From: Sphingobacterium allocomposti
GTDB taxonomy: Bacteria; Bacteroidota; Bacteroidia; Sphingobacteriales; Sphingobacteriaceae
NCBI RefSeq assembly: GCF_008124885.1
Contig: NZ_VNHX01000002.1
Coordinates: 221,653 to 285,652, forward strand
Direction of reading: 5' to 3'
DNA length: 64,000 nt
Shown here: positions 18,783-27,293 of the stretch, piece after piece
How the letters are laid out: the number at the start of each line of letters is the position of its first letter
Numbering within the stretch: position 1 is the first letter of the stretch
Program-made: the position numbers and the translations under genes
The notes under the pieces: generated by a model
The model's database searches: none
What the model was told of the DNA's origin: nothing
The model's input: only the letters and a program-made list of their open reading frames with translations

Positions 18783-19934
18783 ATGGAATATAAATTTGCA
18801 ACAAAGGCGATTCATGCAGGGCAGGAGGCAGACCCTGCAACGGGCGCGGTAATGACGCCAATCTACCAAACGTCGACATATAAGCAAGCCTCTCCGGGTG
18901 AACATAAGGGTTTTGAGTATTCCAGGGGGACCAATCCTACAAGACAGGCTCTTGAGGGGTGTCTTGCGGCGCTGGAAAACGGTAAGTTCGGACTGGCGTT
19001 TGCCAGTGGGATGGCTGCAACGGATACCGTTCTTCGTCTGCTGAAGCCGGGAGATGAGGTGTTGACCGGCGATGATCTCTATGGAGGTTCGTACCGGATA
19101 TTCACTAAAGTATATGCCCAGTACGGGATAAATTTTGTGTTTGTGGACACCTCAGACGCTCATGCGGTGGAAGAAGCGATCACCGAAAAGACAAAACTGA
19201 TCTGGGTGGAAACGCCGACAAACCCTACGCTTAAGCTGGCCGATATAGCAGCTATCGGCGAGGTTGCAAAGAAATACGAGATACTATATGTGGTCGACAA
19301 TACGTTTGCTTCTCCATATCTTCAGAATCCGCTCGACTTGGGGGCAGACATCGTGATGCACTCGGCCACCAAATATTTAAACGGGCACTCTGACGTCGTC
19401 ATGGGCGCCTTGGTGTTGAACGATGAGGCGCTTTATAAACAGCTCTGGTTTTATTACAACGCTTGTGGCGGCACGCCCGGCCCTCAAGATGCTTTTTTAG
19501 TGTTGCGTGGACTGAAAACATTGCACGTCCGTATGCGGGCCCACTGCGAAAACGGTCGGAAAGTGGCGGAATTCCTAAAGGGCCATCCCAAGGTGGAGCG
19601 GGTCTACTGGCCTGGCTTTAGCGATCATCCCGGACACGAGATTGCGCAAAAGCAGATGCGCGACTTCGGAGGGATGGTATCTATCGTATTGAAGGATGCC
19701 GATCTACAGGAAACATTCCGCATTGCTTCACGGTTCAAGGTATTTACGCTGGCCGAGTCTTTGGGCGGCGTCGAATCGCTGGTGAACCACCCCGCGACCA
19801 TGACCCATGGTTCGATCCCAAAGGAGGTGCGCGAAAGTGTAGGCGTGGTCGACAACCTGCTCCGGCTGTCGGTGGGAATCGAAGACGGGGATGATCTTAT
19901 CGCCGACCTGGAACAGGTGCTGGGAGAGCGGTAA
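18783..19934 (+). CDS. Cystathionine gamma-synthase/lyase-type PLP enzyme
   Basis: 383 residues, full length for the Cys/Met-metabolism PLP family. It has TKAIHAGQEADPATGAV at the start, YSRGTNPTRQALE, the PLP-phosphate loop FASGMAATDT, VDNTFASPYLQNPL, and the PLP lysine in HSATKYLNGHSD. It either makes cystathionine from an activated homoserine and cysteine, or cleaves it. The sequence alone does not separate synthase from lyase. No SAM riboswitch is recognisable in the 280 bases upstream. Confidence 0.92.
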   Translation: MEYKFATKAIHAGQEADPATGAVMTPIYQTSTYKQASPGEHKGFEYSRGTNPTRQALEGCLAALENGKFGLAFASGMAATDTVLRLLKPGDEVLTGDDLYGGSYRIFTKVYAQYGINFVFVDTSDAHAVEEAITEKTKLIWVETPTNPTLKLADIAAIGEVAKKYEILYVVDNTFASPYLQNPLDLGADIVMHSATKYLNGHSDVVMGALVLNDEALYKQLWFYYNACGGTPGPQDAFLVLRGLKTLHVRMRAHCENGRKVAEFLKGHPKVERVYWPGFSDHPGHEIAQKQMRDFGGMVSIVLKDADLQETFRIASRFKVFTLAESLGGVESLVNHPATMTHGSIPKEVRESVGVVDNLLRLSVGIEDGDDLIADLEQVLGER

Positions 19935-20070
19935 CATGCCAGCTTTTGCAGGCAGATTACTCCTTAGGCACATTAAAAGTGTGCTGATTGGGTTATGCTA
20001 AATTGTTTTCTCACTGTAATAAAAATGGGAGGGGGGCTGTTTTCATGCAAAATGTTTTGTAAATAATTTT

Positions 20071-20078
20071 TACCTTTG
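20071..20078 (+). promoter_or_regulatory. -7 box before the long PurF paralogue
   Basis: TACCTTTG matches TAnnTTTG. It lies 17 bases before the ATG; no clear -33 TTTG at 19 bases. The predicted start site leaves about a 10-base leader. Confidence 0.45.
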
Positions 20079-20095
20079 CAGCATCAATTCAAGCT

Positions 20096-22006
20096 ATGAG
20101 TGACGCTATAAAACATGAGTGCGGTATAGCACTCGTTCGATTACTGAAACCCCTATCTTATTATCAGGAAAAATACGGTACGGCCTACTATGGTATCAAT
20201 AAGTTGTATCTACTTATGGAGAAACAGCACAATAGAGGTCAGGACGGTGCCGGTATCGCAACTATTAAGTTCGATGTAAAGCCCGGAAACCGTTATATTT
20301 CCCGCTACCGTGCAATGGGGTCGTCTGCCGTTGCAGATATTTTTGAGTACGTGCAGAAGAAGTTTGCTGCGGTTAATAAGGCATACCCGGTTGAATCGAA
20401 AGATACACAATGGCTCAAGGAACACGTCAGTTTTACCGGCGAAGTGCTATTGGGCCACCTGCGTTATGGAACGCATGGCAAAAATAGCATTGAGAGCTGT
20501 CATCCCTTCCTGCGGCAGAATAACTGGATGACCCGTAATCTGGTTGTAGCAGGAAACTTCAATATGACAAACGTCGACGAGCTTCTGCAACAGCTGTATG
20601 AGCTAGGGCAGCACCCCAAAGAGCAGGCGGATACAGTAACCGTTTTGGAAAAAATAGGTCACTTTCTGGACGACGAAAATCAGGAGCTTTTTGATAAGTT
20701 CAAGAAAGATGGATACTCGAACGTGGAAATCAGCGCCCTGATTGCGAAAAATCTCGATGTTGCGAAGATTTTAACGCGGTCTGCAAAGACGTGGGATGGA
20801 GGCTATACGATAGCTGGAATTTTCGGTCATGGCGACGCTTTTGTCATGCGCGATCCTGCGGGAATCCGTCCAGCATTCTACTATCAGGATGAGGAGGTTT
20901 TGGTGGTAACGTCGGAGCGTCCGGTTATTCAGACAGCCTTTAATGTTCCTTTGCACGCTGTTAAAGAAATCAAGCCGGGACATGCCCTGATAGCAAAGAA
21001 GGACGGCACCATCACGGAAGAGATGTTCCGCCAGCCTGTGGAGCAAAAGTCCTGTTCTTTCGAGCGGATTTATTTCTCAAGGGGATCGGATGCCGATATT
21101 TATAAAGAGCGTAAAGAACTGGGACGCCTATTGTGCCCGCAAGTGTTAGAAGCTGTCGGCAACGATATTAAAAATACGGTCTTTTCGTTTATTCCCAATA
21201 CGGCGGAGGTGTCGTATTACGGCATGATGGAAGGGATCAATACGTATGTGCGGAATTATCAGAAGGATGTACTTTTGAACCGTGCAGATAAAATATCGGA
21301 TGACGAGCTGGAGGAGATGATCAATATCTCCCCTCGTTTTGAAAAGCTAAACGTGAAGGATGCGAAGCTGCGTACCTTCATCACGCAGGATGCAGACCGC
21401 ACCGACATGGTGCAGCATGTTTACGATACGACCTATGGTATTGTTAAAGATCATCAGGATACAATTGTTGCCATCGACGATTCAATCGTTAGGGGAACGA
21501 CGTTAAAGCAAAGTATTCTGACCATCCTTGACCGGCTGAACCCTAAAAAGATTGTCATTGTCTCGTCAGCTCCTCAGATAAGGTATCCCGACTGTTATGG
21601 TATTGATATGTCTCGGATGGGTGAGTTTGTGGCGTTTGAGGCAGCGATTTCGCTGTTAAAACAACGGGGATTGGCCCACATCGTAGATGAGGTATACCAG
21701 CGGTGTCTGGCGTCAATTACAAAGCCAAAAGATGAAGTGGAAAACTACGTGAAGGCAATCTATGAACCCTTTACCGACGAAGAGATATCGGCAGAGATCG
21801 CGCGGATTATCCGTCCGCACAACCTGAAGGCTGAATTTGAGGTGGTTTACCAAAAACTGGAGAACCTGCACAAAGCCTGTCCGAACCATCTTGGCGATTG
21901 GTATTTTTCCGGAGACTATCCGACGCCAGGCGGGAACAAGGTGGTAAATAAAGCCTTCATGAACTGGATCGAAGGGAAGAACGTAAGAGCGTATTTTAGT
22001 AACTAG
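20096..22006 (+). CDS. Long amidophosphoribosyltransferase-like protein (PurF paralogue)
   Basis: 636 residues, about 130-150 more than ordinary PurF. An N-terminal class II glutamine amidotransferase domain has candidate nucleophile Cys9 (KHECGIALV) instead of the usual Cys right after the start, and continues with QHNRGQDGAGIAT and GHLRYGTHG. The C-terminal phosphoribosyltransferase domain has the PRPP motif VAIDDSIVRGTT near residue 460. It fits a long PurF-like subfamily present in Bacteroidota. It may make phosphoribosylamine for purines, but could have a distinct role. Cys9 would need removal of eight residues to become N-terminal. Confidence 0.85.
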   Translation: MSDAIKHECGIALVRLLKPLSYYQEKYGTAYYGINKLYLLMEKQHNRGQDGAGIATIKFDVKPGNRYISRYRAMGSSAVADIFEYVQKKFAAVNKAYPVESKDTQWLKEHVSFTGEVLLGHLRYGTHGKNSIESCHPFLRQNNWMTRNLVVAGNFNMTNVDELLQQLYELGQHPKEQADTVTVLEKIGHFLDDENQELFDKFKKDGYSNVEISALIAKNLDVAKILTRSAKTWDGGYTIAGIFGHGDAFVMRDPAGIRPAFYYQDEEVLVVTSERPVIQTAFNVPLHAVKEIKPGHALIAKKDGTITEEMFRQPVEQKSCSFERIYFSRGSDADIYKERKELGRLLCPQVLEAVGNDIKNTVFSFIPNTAEVSYYGMMEGINTYVRNYQKDVLLNRADKISDDELEEMINISPRFEKLNVKDAKLRTFITQDADRTDMVQHVYDTTYGIVKDHQDTIVAIDDSIVRGTTLKQSILTILDRLNPKKIVIVSSAPQIRYPDCYGIDMSRMGEFVAFEAAISLLKQRGLAHIVDEVYQRCLASITKPKDEVENYVKAIYEPFTDEEISAEIARIIRPHNLKAEFEVVYQKLENLHKACPNHLGDWYFSGDYPTPGGNKVVNKAFMNWIEGKNVRAYFSN

Positions 22007-22088
22007 TATTGAGTAGTTAGTATGGAGGAAAGAGTGTTGTATGTTCCTGCTTTTTTACTTTTTACTTTTTACTTCTTAATTTATTTCA

Positions 22089-22096
22089 TATCTTTG
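22089..22096 (+). promoter_or_regulatory. -7 box of the rplU-rpmA operon
   Basis: TATCTTTG, a full match to TAnnTTTG, 36 bases before the rplU start. Upstream is a T-rich stretch with three TTTTTAC copies and no classic TTTG at 19 bases. Confidence 0.5.
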
Positions 22097-22132
22097 CAGC
22101 TCATTAAATATTAACATATATATTATATAACA

Positions 22133-22444
22133 ATGTACGCAATAGTAAATATAGCAGGACAGCAATTTAAGGTTGCAAAAGACCAGTATCTTTTTGTACA
22201 CCGGTTACAGGGAGATGAAGGCGCTAGTATTGAATTTGACAATGTATTGTTAGCAGAAGACGGCGGTAAATTCACTGTGGGTACACCAAGTATTGAAGGT
22301 GCGAAAGTTTCAGCTACTATTTTGTCTCATTTAAAAGGTGATAAAGTTATCGTTTTCAAGAAAAAACGCCGTAAAGGTTATAAAAAGAAAAACGGTCACC
22401 GTCAACAGTTCACGAAGATCCAGATCACTGGTATCAGTTTATAA
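22133..22444 (+). CDS. rplU: Ribosomal protein L21
   Basis: 103 residues. It starts [20 protein letters not shown] and has the conserved [20 protein letters not shown] signature of bL21, which binds 23S rRNA in the large subunit. It is co-transcribed with rpmA, the usual pairing. Confidence 0.98.
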   Translation: MYAIVNIAGQQFKVAKDQYLFVHRLQGDEGASIEFDNVLLAEDGGKFTVGTPSIEGAKVSATILSHLKGDKVIVFKKKRRKGYKKKNGHRQQFTKIQITGISL

Positions 22445-22489
22445 TTGAATTTTTAATCTGACGTCTAAGTCATAAATTAAGATAAAGAA

Positions 22490-22753
22490 ATGGCACACAA
22501 AAAAGGTGCGGGTAGTTCGAAGAACGGCCGTGAGTCACACAGTAAACGATTAGGTATCAAAATTTTCGGTGGTCAGAAAGCTATTGCTGGTAACATCATC
22601 GTACGTCAACGTGGTACACAGCATAATCCTGATGCTAACGTTGGTATTGGTAAAGACCACACATTGTACGCCTTAGTAGATGGTACTGTTGTTTTCCGTA
22701 AGAAAGCAAACAACAAATCTTACGTTTCGGTAGTTCCTGCTGAACAAAACTAA
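22490..22753 (+). CDS. rpmA: Ribosomal protein L27
   Basis: 87 residues. It begins [20 protein letters not shown] with the bL27 core [11 protein letters not shown]. No N-terminal extension of the Firmicute type is present, so the Ala/His end can reach the peptidyl-transferase centre. It is the second gene of the rplU operon, closed by a strong terminator. Confidence 0.98.
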   Translation: MAHKKGAGSSKNGRESHSKRLGIKIFGGQKAIAGNIIVRQRGTQHNPDANVGIGKDHTLYALVDGTVVFRKKANNKSYVSVVPAEQN

Positions 22754-22773
22754 GCGTAGTACACAACAGATAA

Positions 22774-22810
22774 AAAGCGGGGCTGAAGATATTTTCTTCA
22801 GCCCCGCTTT
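22774..22810. terminator. Strong bidirectional terminator
   Basis: A 16-bp perfect stem (AAAGCGGGGCTGAAGA / TCTTCAGCCCCGCTTT) with a 5-base loop. It lies between rpmA and the convergent ABC ATPase gene and can act on both strands. Confidence 0.9.
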
Positions 22811-22846
22811 ATGTTGTTAGCCCCCTGTCATGGCGACGCACTTTGT

Positions 22847-23527
22847 TTACCCTTCGATAAGCTTGTCTATATCTTTACCGATCGCTGATTTTTTCATCTT
22901 GTCTTCGAGTTCGTCGAAGGCATCCTGCGCAATCATTTTTCCGGTTTGTCCGTTTTCGAGGACGAGGATCTGATCGCAACACTCTTTCAGTGTCGAAAAA
23001 ATATGGGAAGATATCAGTACCGTTTTACCAAGCGACCTCAGTTTCGAAATAATGCTGGTCAATATCAGAGCGCTTTCAAAATCAATTCCATTGTACGGTT
23101 CATCAAGAATGAAATATCGGTTTCGCTGGAGAAGTATAGCTGTTAATGCCAGTTTCTTTTTCATTCCGGTAGAGTACTCCGACGCATATTCCCGCAGCGG
23201 TAGCTGAAAAATATTCCGCTCTTCAAGATCTGTTACCTGTATACCGCGTGCATCCGCCAGTAGATAGATATATTCCTCTCCCGTTAGTTTGGAAGGAAAG
23301 TAAGGGTCAGCAGGCAGTAGCCCGAGATAATTTTTTAAGGGAGTCCGGTCTGCATGGATATGTCCGTTATACGATTCCAGTCCGGCTATGCACCGGAATA
23401 AAGTAGTCTTTCCTGCTCCGTTGCTCCCTACGATGCCATATACCTTGCTGGGTTCCAGGATAAAGCTGACATCTTTCAGAACTTCTTTTTTGCCGTACGA
23501 CTTTGATAAATTGGTGACTGTGATCAT
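22847..23527 (-). CDS. ABC transporter ATP-binding protein
   Basis: 226 residues. Walker A GSNGAGKTTLFR (about 34-45), the signature-like YSTGMKKKLALTA and Walker B RYFILDEPYNGID are visible. The last ~20 residues are Lys/Asp-rich. It powers a transporter with the adjacent membrane protein, whose stop overlaps this start by four bases (ATGA). The substrate is unknown. The signature STGMKKK departs from LSGGQ, as in ABC-2-type exporters and gliding-like systems. Confidence 0.92.
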   Translation of the reverse strand: MITVTNLSKSYGKKEVLKDVSFILEPSKVYGIVGSNGAGKTTLFRCIAGLESYNGHIHADRTPLKNYLGLLPADPYFPSKLTGEEYIYLLADARGIQVTDLEERNIFQLPLREYASEYSTGMKKKLALTAILLQRNRYFILDEPYNGIDFESALILTSIISKLRSLGKTVLISSHIFSTLKECCDQILVLENGQTGKMIAQDAFDELEDKMKKSAIGKDIDKLIEG

Positions 23528-24456
23528 GGGATGTTCTTTAAATTTTGGATGGCTTTAAAGTAGTAATAAGGTATGAGGGCGAGGACGAGCGGATAGAATG
23601 CCAGGCAAAGGCCCAGCATCGTGCCTTCCGTAATATTGATCTTCCGTGGGTACACAGCATACTTTAGAAGAATGACATACGGGATGAGCATAACGCCCAG
23701 CAGACAAACGATGACGCCCTTATAGGCCTCGGCGGGATGTAGGACGGCAAAGGGGAGTAGTATCGGTGCCCATAAAATGCAGAGCTGAGCGACACCCCGG
23801 CGGATCTTGTACCAAAGAAATTTCGCCGGCGGGCGATTCTGGTTCCAGTATAACAGCAGGGGCTCTGGATCTTGGTAATAAGAAGCGGAGCACAGGACTA
23901 CACAGAACATACTGAACAGCGCTAAGTTGATGTTGTCCACTGATAAGCCGATTGCTGCCAGCAGGTATAACACACCGAGTAGAAGCCACGTCTTCCGGAC
24001 TCCGATGATAAACTCGAAAGGTTTTTTCGCGAATGGTGTCGGGATACGGCGCTTCCAGATCGATGTCGTTGGTGTGAATAAAAATAAAATGCAGAGACCT
24101 CCAATTGTCACAGCCAATATAGGGTTGCCGGCAATAACGAGGAGGACCATAGAGCCTAGACAGAGCAGTATATTTTCGAATAGTCTGACCCGATAGTAGT
24201 CTGTTTTGGAGAAAACTACTTTCAGAAAATCGTTACGTTTGAAGTCGGACAGCAGAAAAAGAGATTGAAAGTTGGCGAGAACCACAAGATAAGCGCCCCA
24301 GGAGGGGGATCGGACGACAAGGTAGTACAGTGCGACATGAAGGCCGATATATGCGGGCACTATGACAAAAGCAGGGAACCCGGCGTCTACGACGTGTCTC
24401 TTCAAAGCCTTGCCCTGGATCTGAAAGTAGTTTCCAATCATTGTTCTCCTACTCAT
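23524..24456 (-). CDS. ABC transporter membrane subunit, ABC-2-like
   Basis: 310 residues with about 7-8 hydrophobic helices and no recognisable catalytic motif. Start at 24456; a second ATG at 24441 (MIGNYFQIQGKA) is as plausible. It overlaps the ATPase gene by four bases, so the two form one transporter, probably an exporter. No substrate clue is present in the neighbours. Confidence 0.8.
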   Translation of the reverse strand: MSRRTMIGNYFQIQGKALKRHVVDAGFPAFVIVPAYIGLHVALYYLVVRSPSWGAYLVVLANFQSLFLLSDFKRNDFLKVVFSKTDYYRVRLFENILLCLGSMVLLVIAGNPILAVTIGGLCILFLFTPTTSIWKRRIPTPFAKKPFEFIIGVRKTWLLLGVLYLLAAIGLSVDNINLALFSMFCVVLCSASYYQDPEPLLLYWNQNRPPAKFLWYKIRRGVAQLCILWAPILLPFAVLHPAEAYKGVIVCLLGVMLIPYVILLKYAVYPRKINITEGTMLGLCLAFYPLVLALIPYYYFKAIQNLKNIP

Positions 24457-24466
24457 CCCATGAATG

Positions 24467-24500
24467 GTCAGAGACGCAAGGTTGTATCTTGCGTCTCTGA
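24467..24500. repeat. REP-like palindrome with GAGACGC core
   Basis: A 14-bp perfect inverted repeat (GTCAGAGACGCAAG / CTTGCGTCTCTGAC, 7-base loop). It lies between queA and the ABC permease gene. No T run follows, so a terminator role is less likely than an interspersed palindromic repeat. Confidence 0.5.
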
Positions 24501-24599
24501 CAAACTTACATAAAATGCTTTACTTTTACGTGTGCTGTGTATCGCTATATTGCCATGAAGAACCGGCTTATAACGAGCATACGGAATAGTGCTGCGTTG

Positions 24600-25649
24600 T
24601 TAAATGATCAACATCGCATCCCCATACGAATAGAATCGGTATTTCTCTTTTACAGCAACCTCATAAGCATTCATCACATTCTCATATCCGGCGAATGCGG
24701 CGATCATCACCAATAGGGTGGATTCGGGCGTATGGAAGTTTGTAATCATCGAATTCGCTATGCTGAAATCGTAAGGCGGGTAGATGAACTTACTTGTCCA
24801 ATCGTTAGCAGCCTTTAGGTGTTTATCTGCGGATACCGAAGATTCGATTGCCCGCATGGATGTCGTTCCTACGGCGCACACACGTCGTTTGGAATCTATC
24901 CCTTTGTTTACGATCCGCGCTGCTTCCTCCGTAATGATAAACTGTTCGGAATCCATTTTATGTTTGGTGAGGTCTTCAACTTCGACGGTGCGGAACGTTC
25001 CGAGGCCGACGTGCAATGTAACCTCTGCAAAGTTGACACCTTTGAGTTCCAATCGTTTCATTAATTCGCGGGAGAAGTGAAGCCCGGCGGTAGGAGCAGC
25101 AACAGCACCTTCGTTCTTGGCGTAGATGGTCTGATAACGGAATTTATCTTCCGGTGTTGCTTTACGTTTGATATACTTAGGTAGCGGTGTCTCTCCGAGG
25201 ATTTCGATGTTGCGGCGGAACTCTTCGTCTGTGCCGTCAAATAGAAAGCGGATAGTGCGACCGCGGGACGTCGTGTTGTCTACCACCTCAGCGACAAGCA
25301 GGTCGTCGTCTCCGAAATAGAGTTTATTGCCGACACGGATCTTTCGTGCGGGATCCACAAGGACATCCCACAAGCGTAATTCTTTGTTTAATTCTCTTAA
25401 AAGGAAGACTTCAATCGTTGCTCCGGTTTTTTCCTTATTTCCGTACATACGGGCAGGAAATACTTTCGTATTATTTAAGATCATGACATCTTGGTCGTCA
25501 AAATAATCCAATACGTCTTTGAAGATCTTGTGTTCTATTTTTCCGGAATCCCGGTGCAAAACCATTAGGCGTGATTCGTCACGTTGTTCGGATGGTTCTG
25601 ATGCCAATAGTGATTCGGGTAAATTGAATTTAAACTGTGATAATTTCAT
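24600..25649 (-). CDS. queA: S-adenosylmethionine:tRNA ribosyltransferase-isomerase
   Basis: 349 residues. It starts [19 protein letters not shown] and has [39 protein letters not shown] and [13 protein letters not shown], all typical of QueA. It adds epoxyqueuosine precursor chemistry to tRNA wobble G34 using SAM as ribosyl donor. Length is normal. A -7 box TAACTTTG lies at 25731-25724 upstream. Confidence 0.97.
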   Translation of the reverse strand: MKLSQFKFNLPESLLASEPSEQRDESRLMVLHRDSGKIEHKIFKDVLDYFDDQDVMILNNTKVFPARMYGNKEKTGATIEVFLLRELNKELRLWDVLVDPARKIRVGNKLYFGDDDLLVAEVVDNTTSRGRTIRFLFDGTDEEFRRNIEILGETPLPKYIKRKATPEDKFRYQTIYAKNEGAVAAPTAGLHFSRELMKRLELKGVNFAEVTLHVGLGTFRTVEVEDLTKHKMDSEQFIITEEAARIVNKGIDSKRRVCAVGTTSMRAIESSVSADKHLKAANDWTSKFIYPPYDFSIANSMITNFHTPESTLLVMIAAFAGYENVMNAYEVAVKEKYRFYSYGDAMLII

Positions 25650-25734
25650 CTTTTAATTCTTCGCTATAAGTTGTTCCATAGTGTCGAAACATCCAAGTGC
25701 AGTTAGGACACCAAAAAGGCTTACAAAGTTAAGT

Positions 25735-25774
25735 ATAATTAAAACTAAAAACTACACTTTTTGGTTTTAATTAT
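25735..25774. repeat. AT-rich inverted repeat between divergent genes
   Basis: Perfect 11-bp arms (ATAATTAAAAC / GTTTTAATTAT) separated by 18 bases. The stretch lies between divergent queA and the MacB-like permease and could be an operator or cruciform-forming site. The function is inference only. Confidence 0.4.
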
Positions 25775-25813
25775 TCCTTTGCTGCGATAAATACGTTATA
25801 TTTATAGGCAGAT

Positions 25814-27061
25814 ATGTTTTTGGTTTTCACACTGCTTAAGGAAAGTTTTGGGTTTGCGTTGTCTGCTCTGAAAGACAATAAAACGCGGACGTTGCTGTCT
25901 TTACTTGGAGTAACCATCGGTATCATGACGATTATCGGCGTATTCTCGGCCGTGGATACCCTGCGCAACAACCTTGAGGAATCGGTGCGGAAAATAGGGA
26001 GCCGGACATTGTACGTCGAAAAATGGCCTTGGGATGGAGGGCCGGATTTTCCGTGGTGGAAATATATCAACCGGCCGGAACCTAAATATGGCGATTTCGA
26101 AGCCGTTAGGGATCGGATGACGACAGCAGAGGCCGTGGCTTACTCCATCTATATTTCAAACGCCACGGCAAAATACAAAAGCAATTCTGCTTCGAATATA
26201 ACCGTAGCTGCAGGCACGCAGGAAATCTTAAAAATCAGAAACCTCGACATTGTGGAAGGACGTTATTTCACCGATCAGGAATCCCGGTCGGGAGGCAATG
26301 GCGTCATTCTGGGAGCAACGATCGCTGAAGGGCTCTTTCCAAGAGAGAATCCGATCGGTAACTATATCAGTTTATTAGGCCGAAAGCTACAGGTTATCGG
26401 CGTACTGAAAAAGGAAGGGGCAGGGATGCTTATAGATGTGTCGAACGACGACGTAGCGTATATCCCGTTCAGCATGGCCCGAAATATCGTTAACTATGAG
26501 AACTATTCGCCCAGCATCTCCATTGAGGTTAAGGGCCGATACTCCTTGGAAGAAGCAGAAAGCGAATTGATCGGTATCATGCGTTCTTCACGACGGCTGC
26601 CTCCGCAGCGTGAAGAAGATTTCTCCGTTAATAAGACAACACTGATCACGGCCCAATTGGATCAGATGTTCGGAATTATTAACCTGGCCGGTTTCTGTAT
26701 CGGCATATTCTCTATTCTGGTCGGTGGGTTTGGTATTGCGAATATCATGTTTGTGAGCGTGAAAGAGCGGACCAACCTGATAGGGATTCAAAAAGCGCTG
26801 GGCGCCAAGCAGTTTTTTATTTTGTCGCAATTTCTTATTGAAAGCATATTGTTATGCCTAATCGGCGGAGGTATCGGCCTGCTGTTTGTATTTGGCCTCG
26901 CGGCGTTGGTGAACGTCGCCGCCGGCGTAGCAGTTGTTGTGAGCATCAAGATGGTTGTTCTTACGACCGCCCTTTCGACGCTCATCGGGCTGATTGCCGG
27001 CATTGTCCCCGCGATTAATGCTGCCCGGCTGGATCCCGTAGAAGCCATCCGGAGCAAGTAA
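25814..27061 (+). CDS. MacB-type ABC transporter permease (FtsX-like)
   Basis: 415 residues. An N-terminal membrane helix with TRTLLSLLGVTIGIMTIIGV, a large periplasmic MacB_PCD domain (about 45-275), then three helices of the FtsX-like domain containing GIANIMFVSVKERTNLIGI and IGIQKALGAKQFF. It acts as a mechanotransmitting export permease. No ATPase gene is adjacent, so the partner must be elsewhere. It is divergent from queA. Confidence 0.92.
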   Translation: MFLVFTLLKESFGFALSALKDNKTRTLLSLLGVTIGIMTIIGVFSAVDTLRNNLEESVRKIGSRTLYVEKWPWDGGPDFPWWKYINRPEPKYGDFEAVRDRMTTAEAVAYSIYISNATAKYKSNSASNITVAAGTQEILKIRNLDIVEGRYFTDQESRSGGNGVILGATIAEGLFPRENPIGNYISLLGRKLQVIGVLKKEGAGMLIDVSNDDVAYIPFSMARNIVNYENYSPSISIEVKGRYSLEEAESELIGIMRSSRRLPPQREEDFSVNKTTLITAQLDQMFGIINLAGFCIGIFSILVGGFGIANIMFVSVKERTNLIGIQKALGAKQFFILSQFLIESILLCLIGGGIGLLFVFGLAALVNVAAGVAVVVSIKMVVLTTALSTLIGLIAGIVPAINAARLDPVEAIRSK

Positions 27062-27293
27062 GAGGCCGTTCCGGTCTGTCTGTATTTCCCTCCCAGTATC
27101 ATGGTGAGGTTCCATCTCGTTGAATAAACAACTATTTGTTTTAAGGTGCGTATGGCTGTGTCTTCTCGCCGGGAACTGTCGTTGCCGGAAGAAAAAGTGG
27201 CGTAGGAGGCTTTTTGGAAAAAAAACATCCACTTTTAAAAAAGATATTGTAACTTAAAAGCAATGTAAACAGTATAAATTAGATAGAGAAAAT

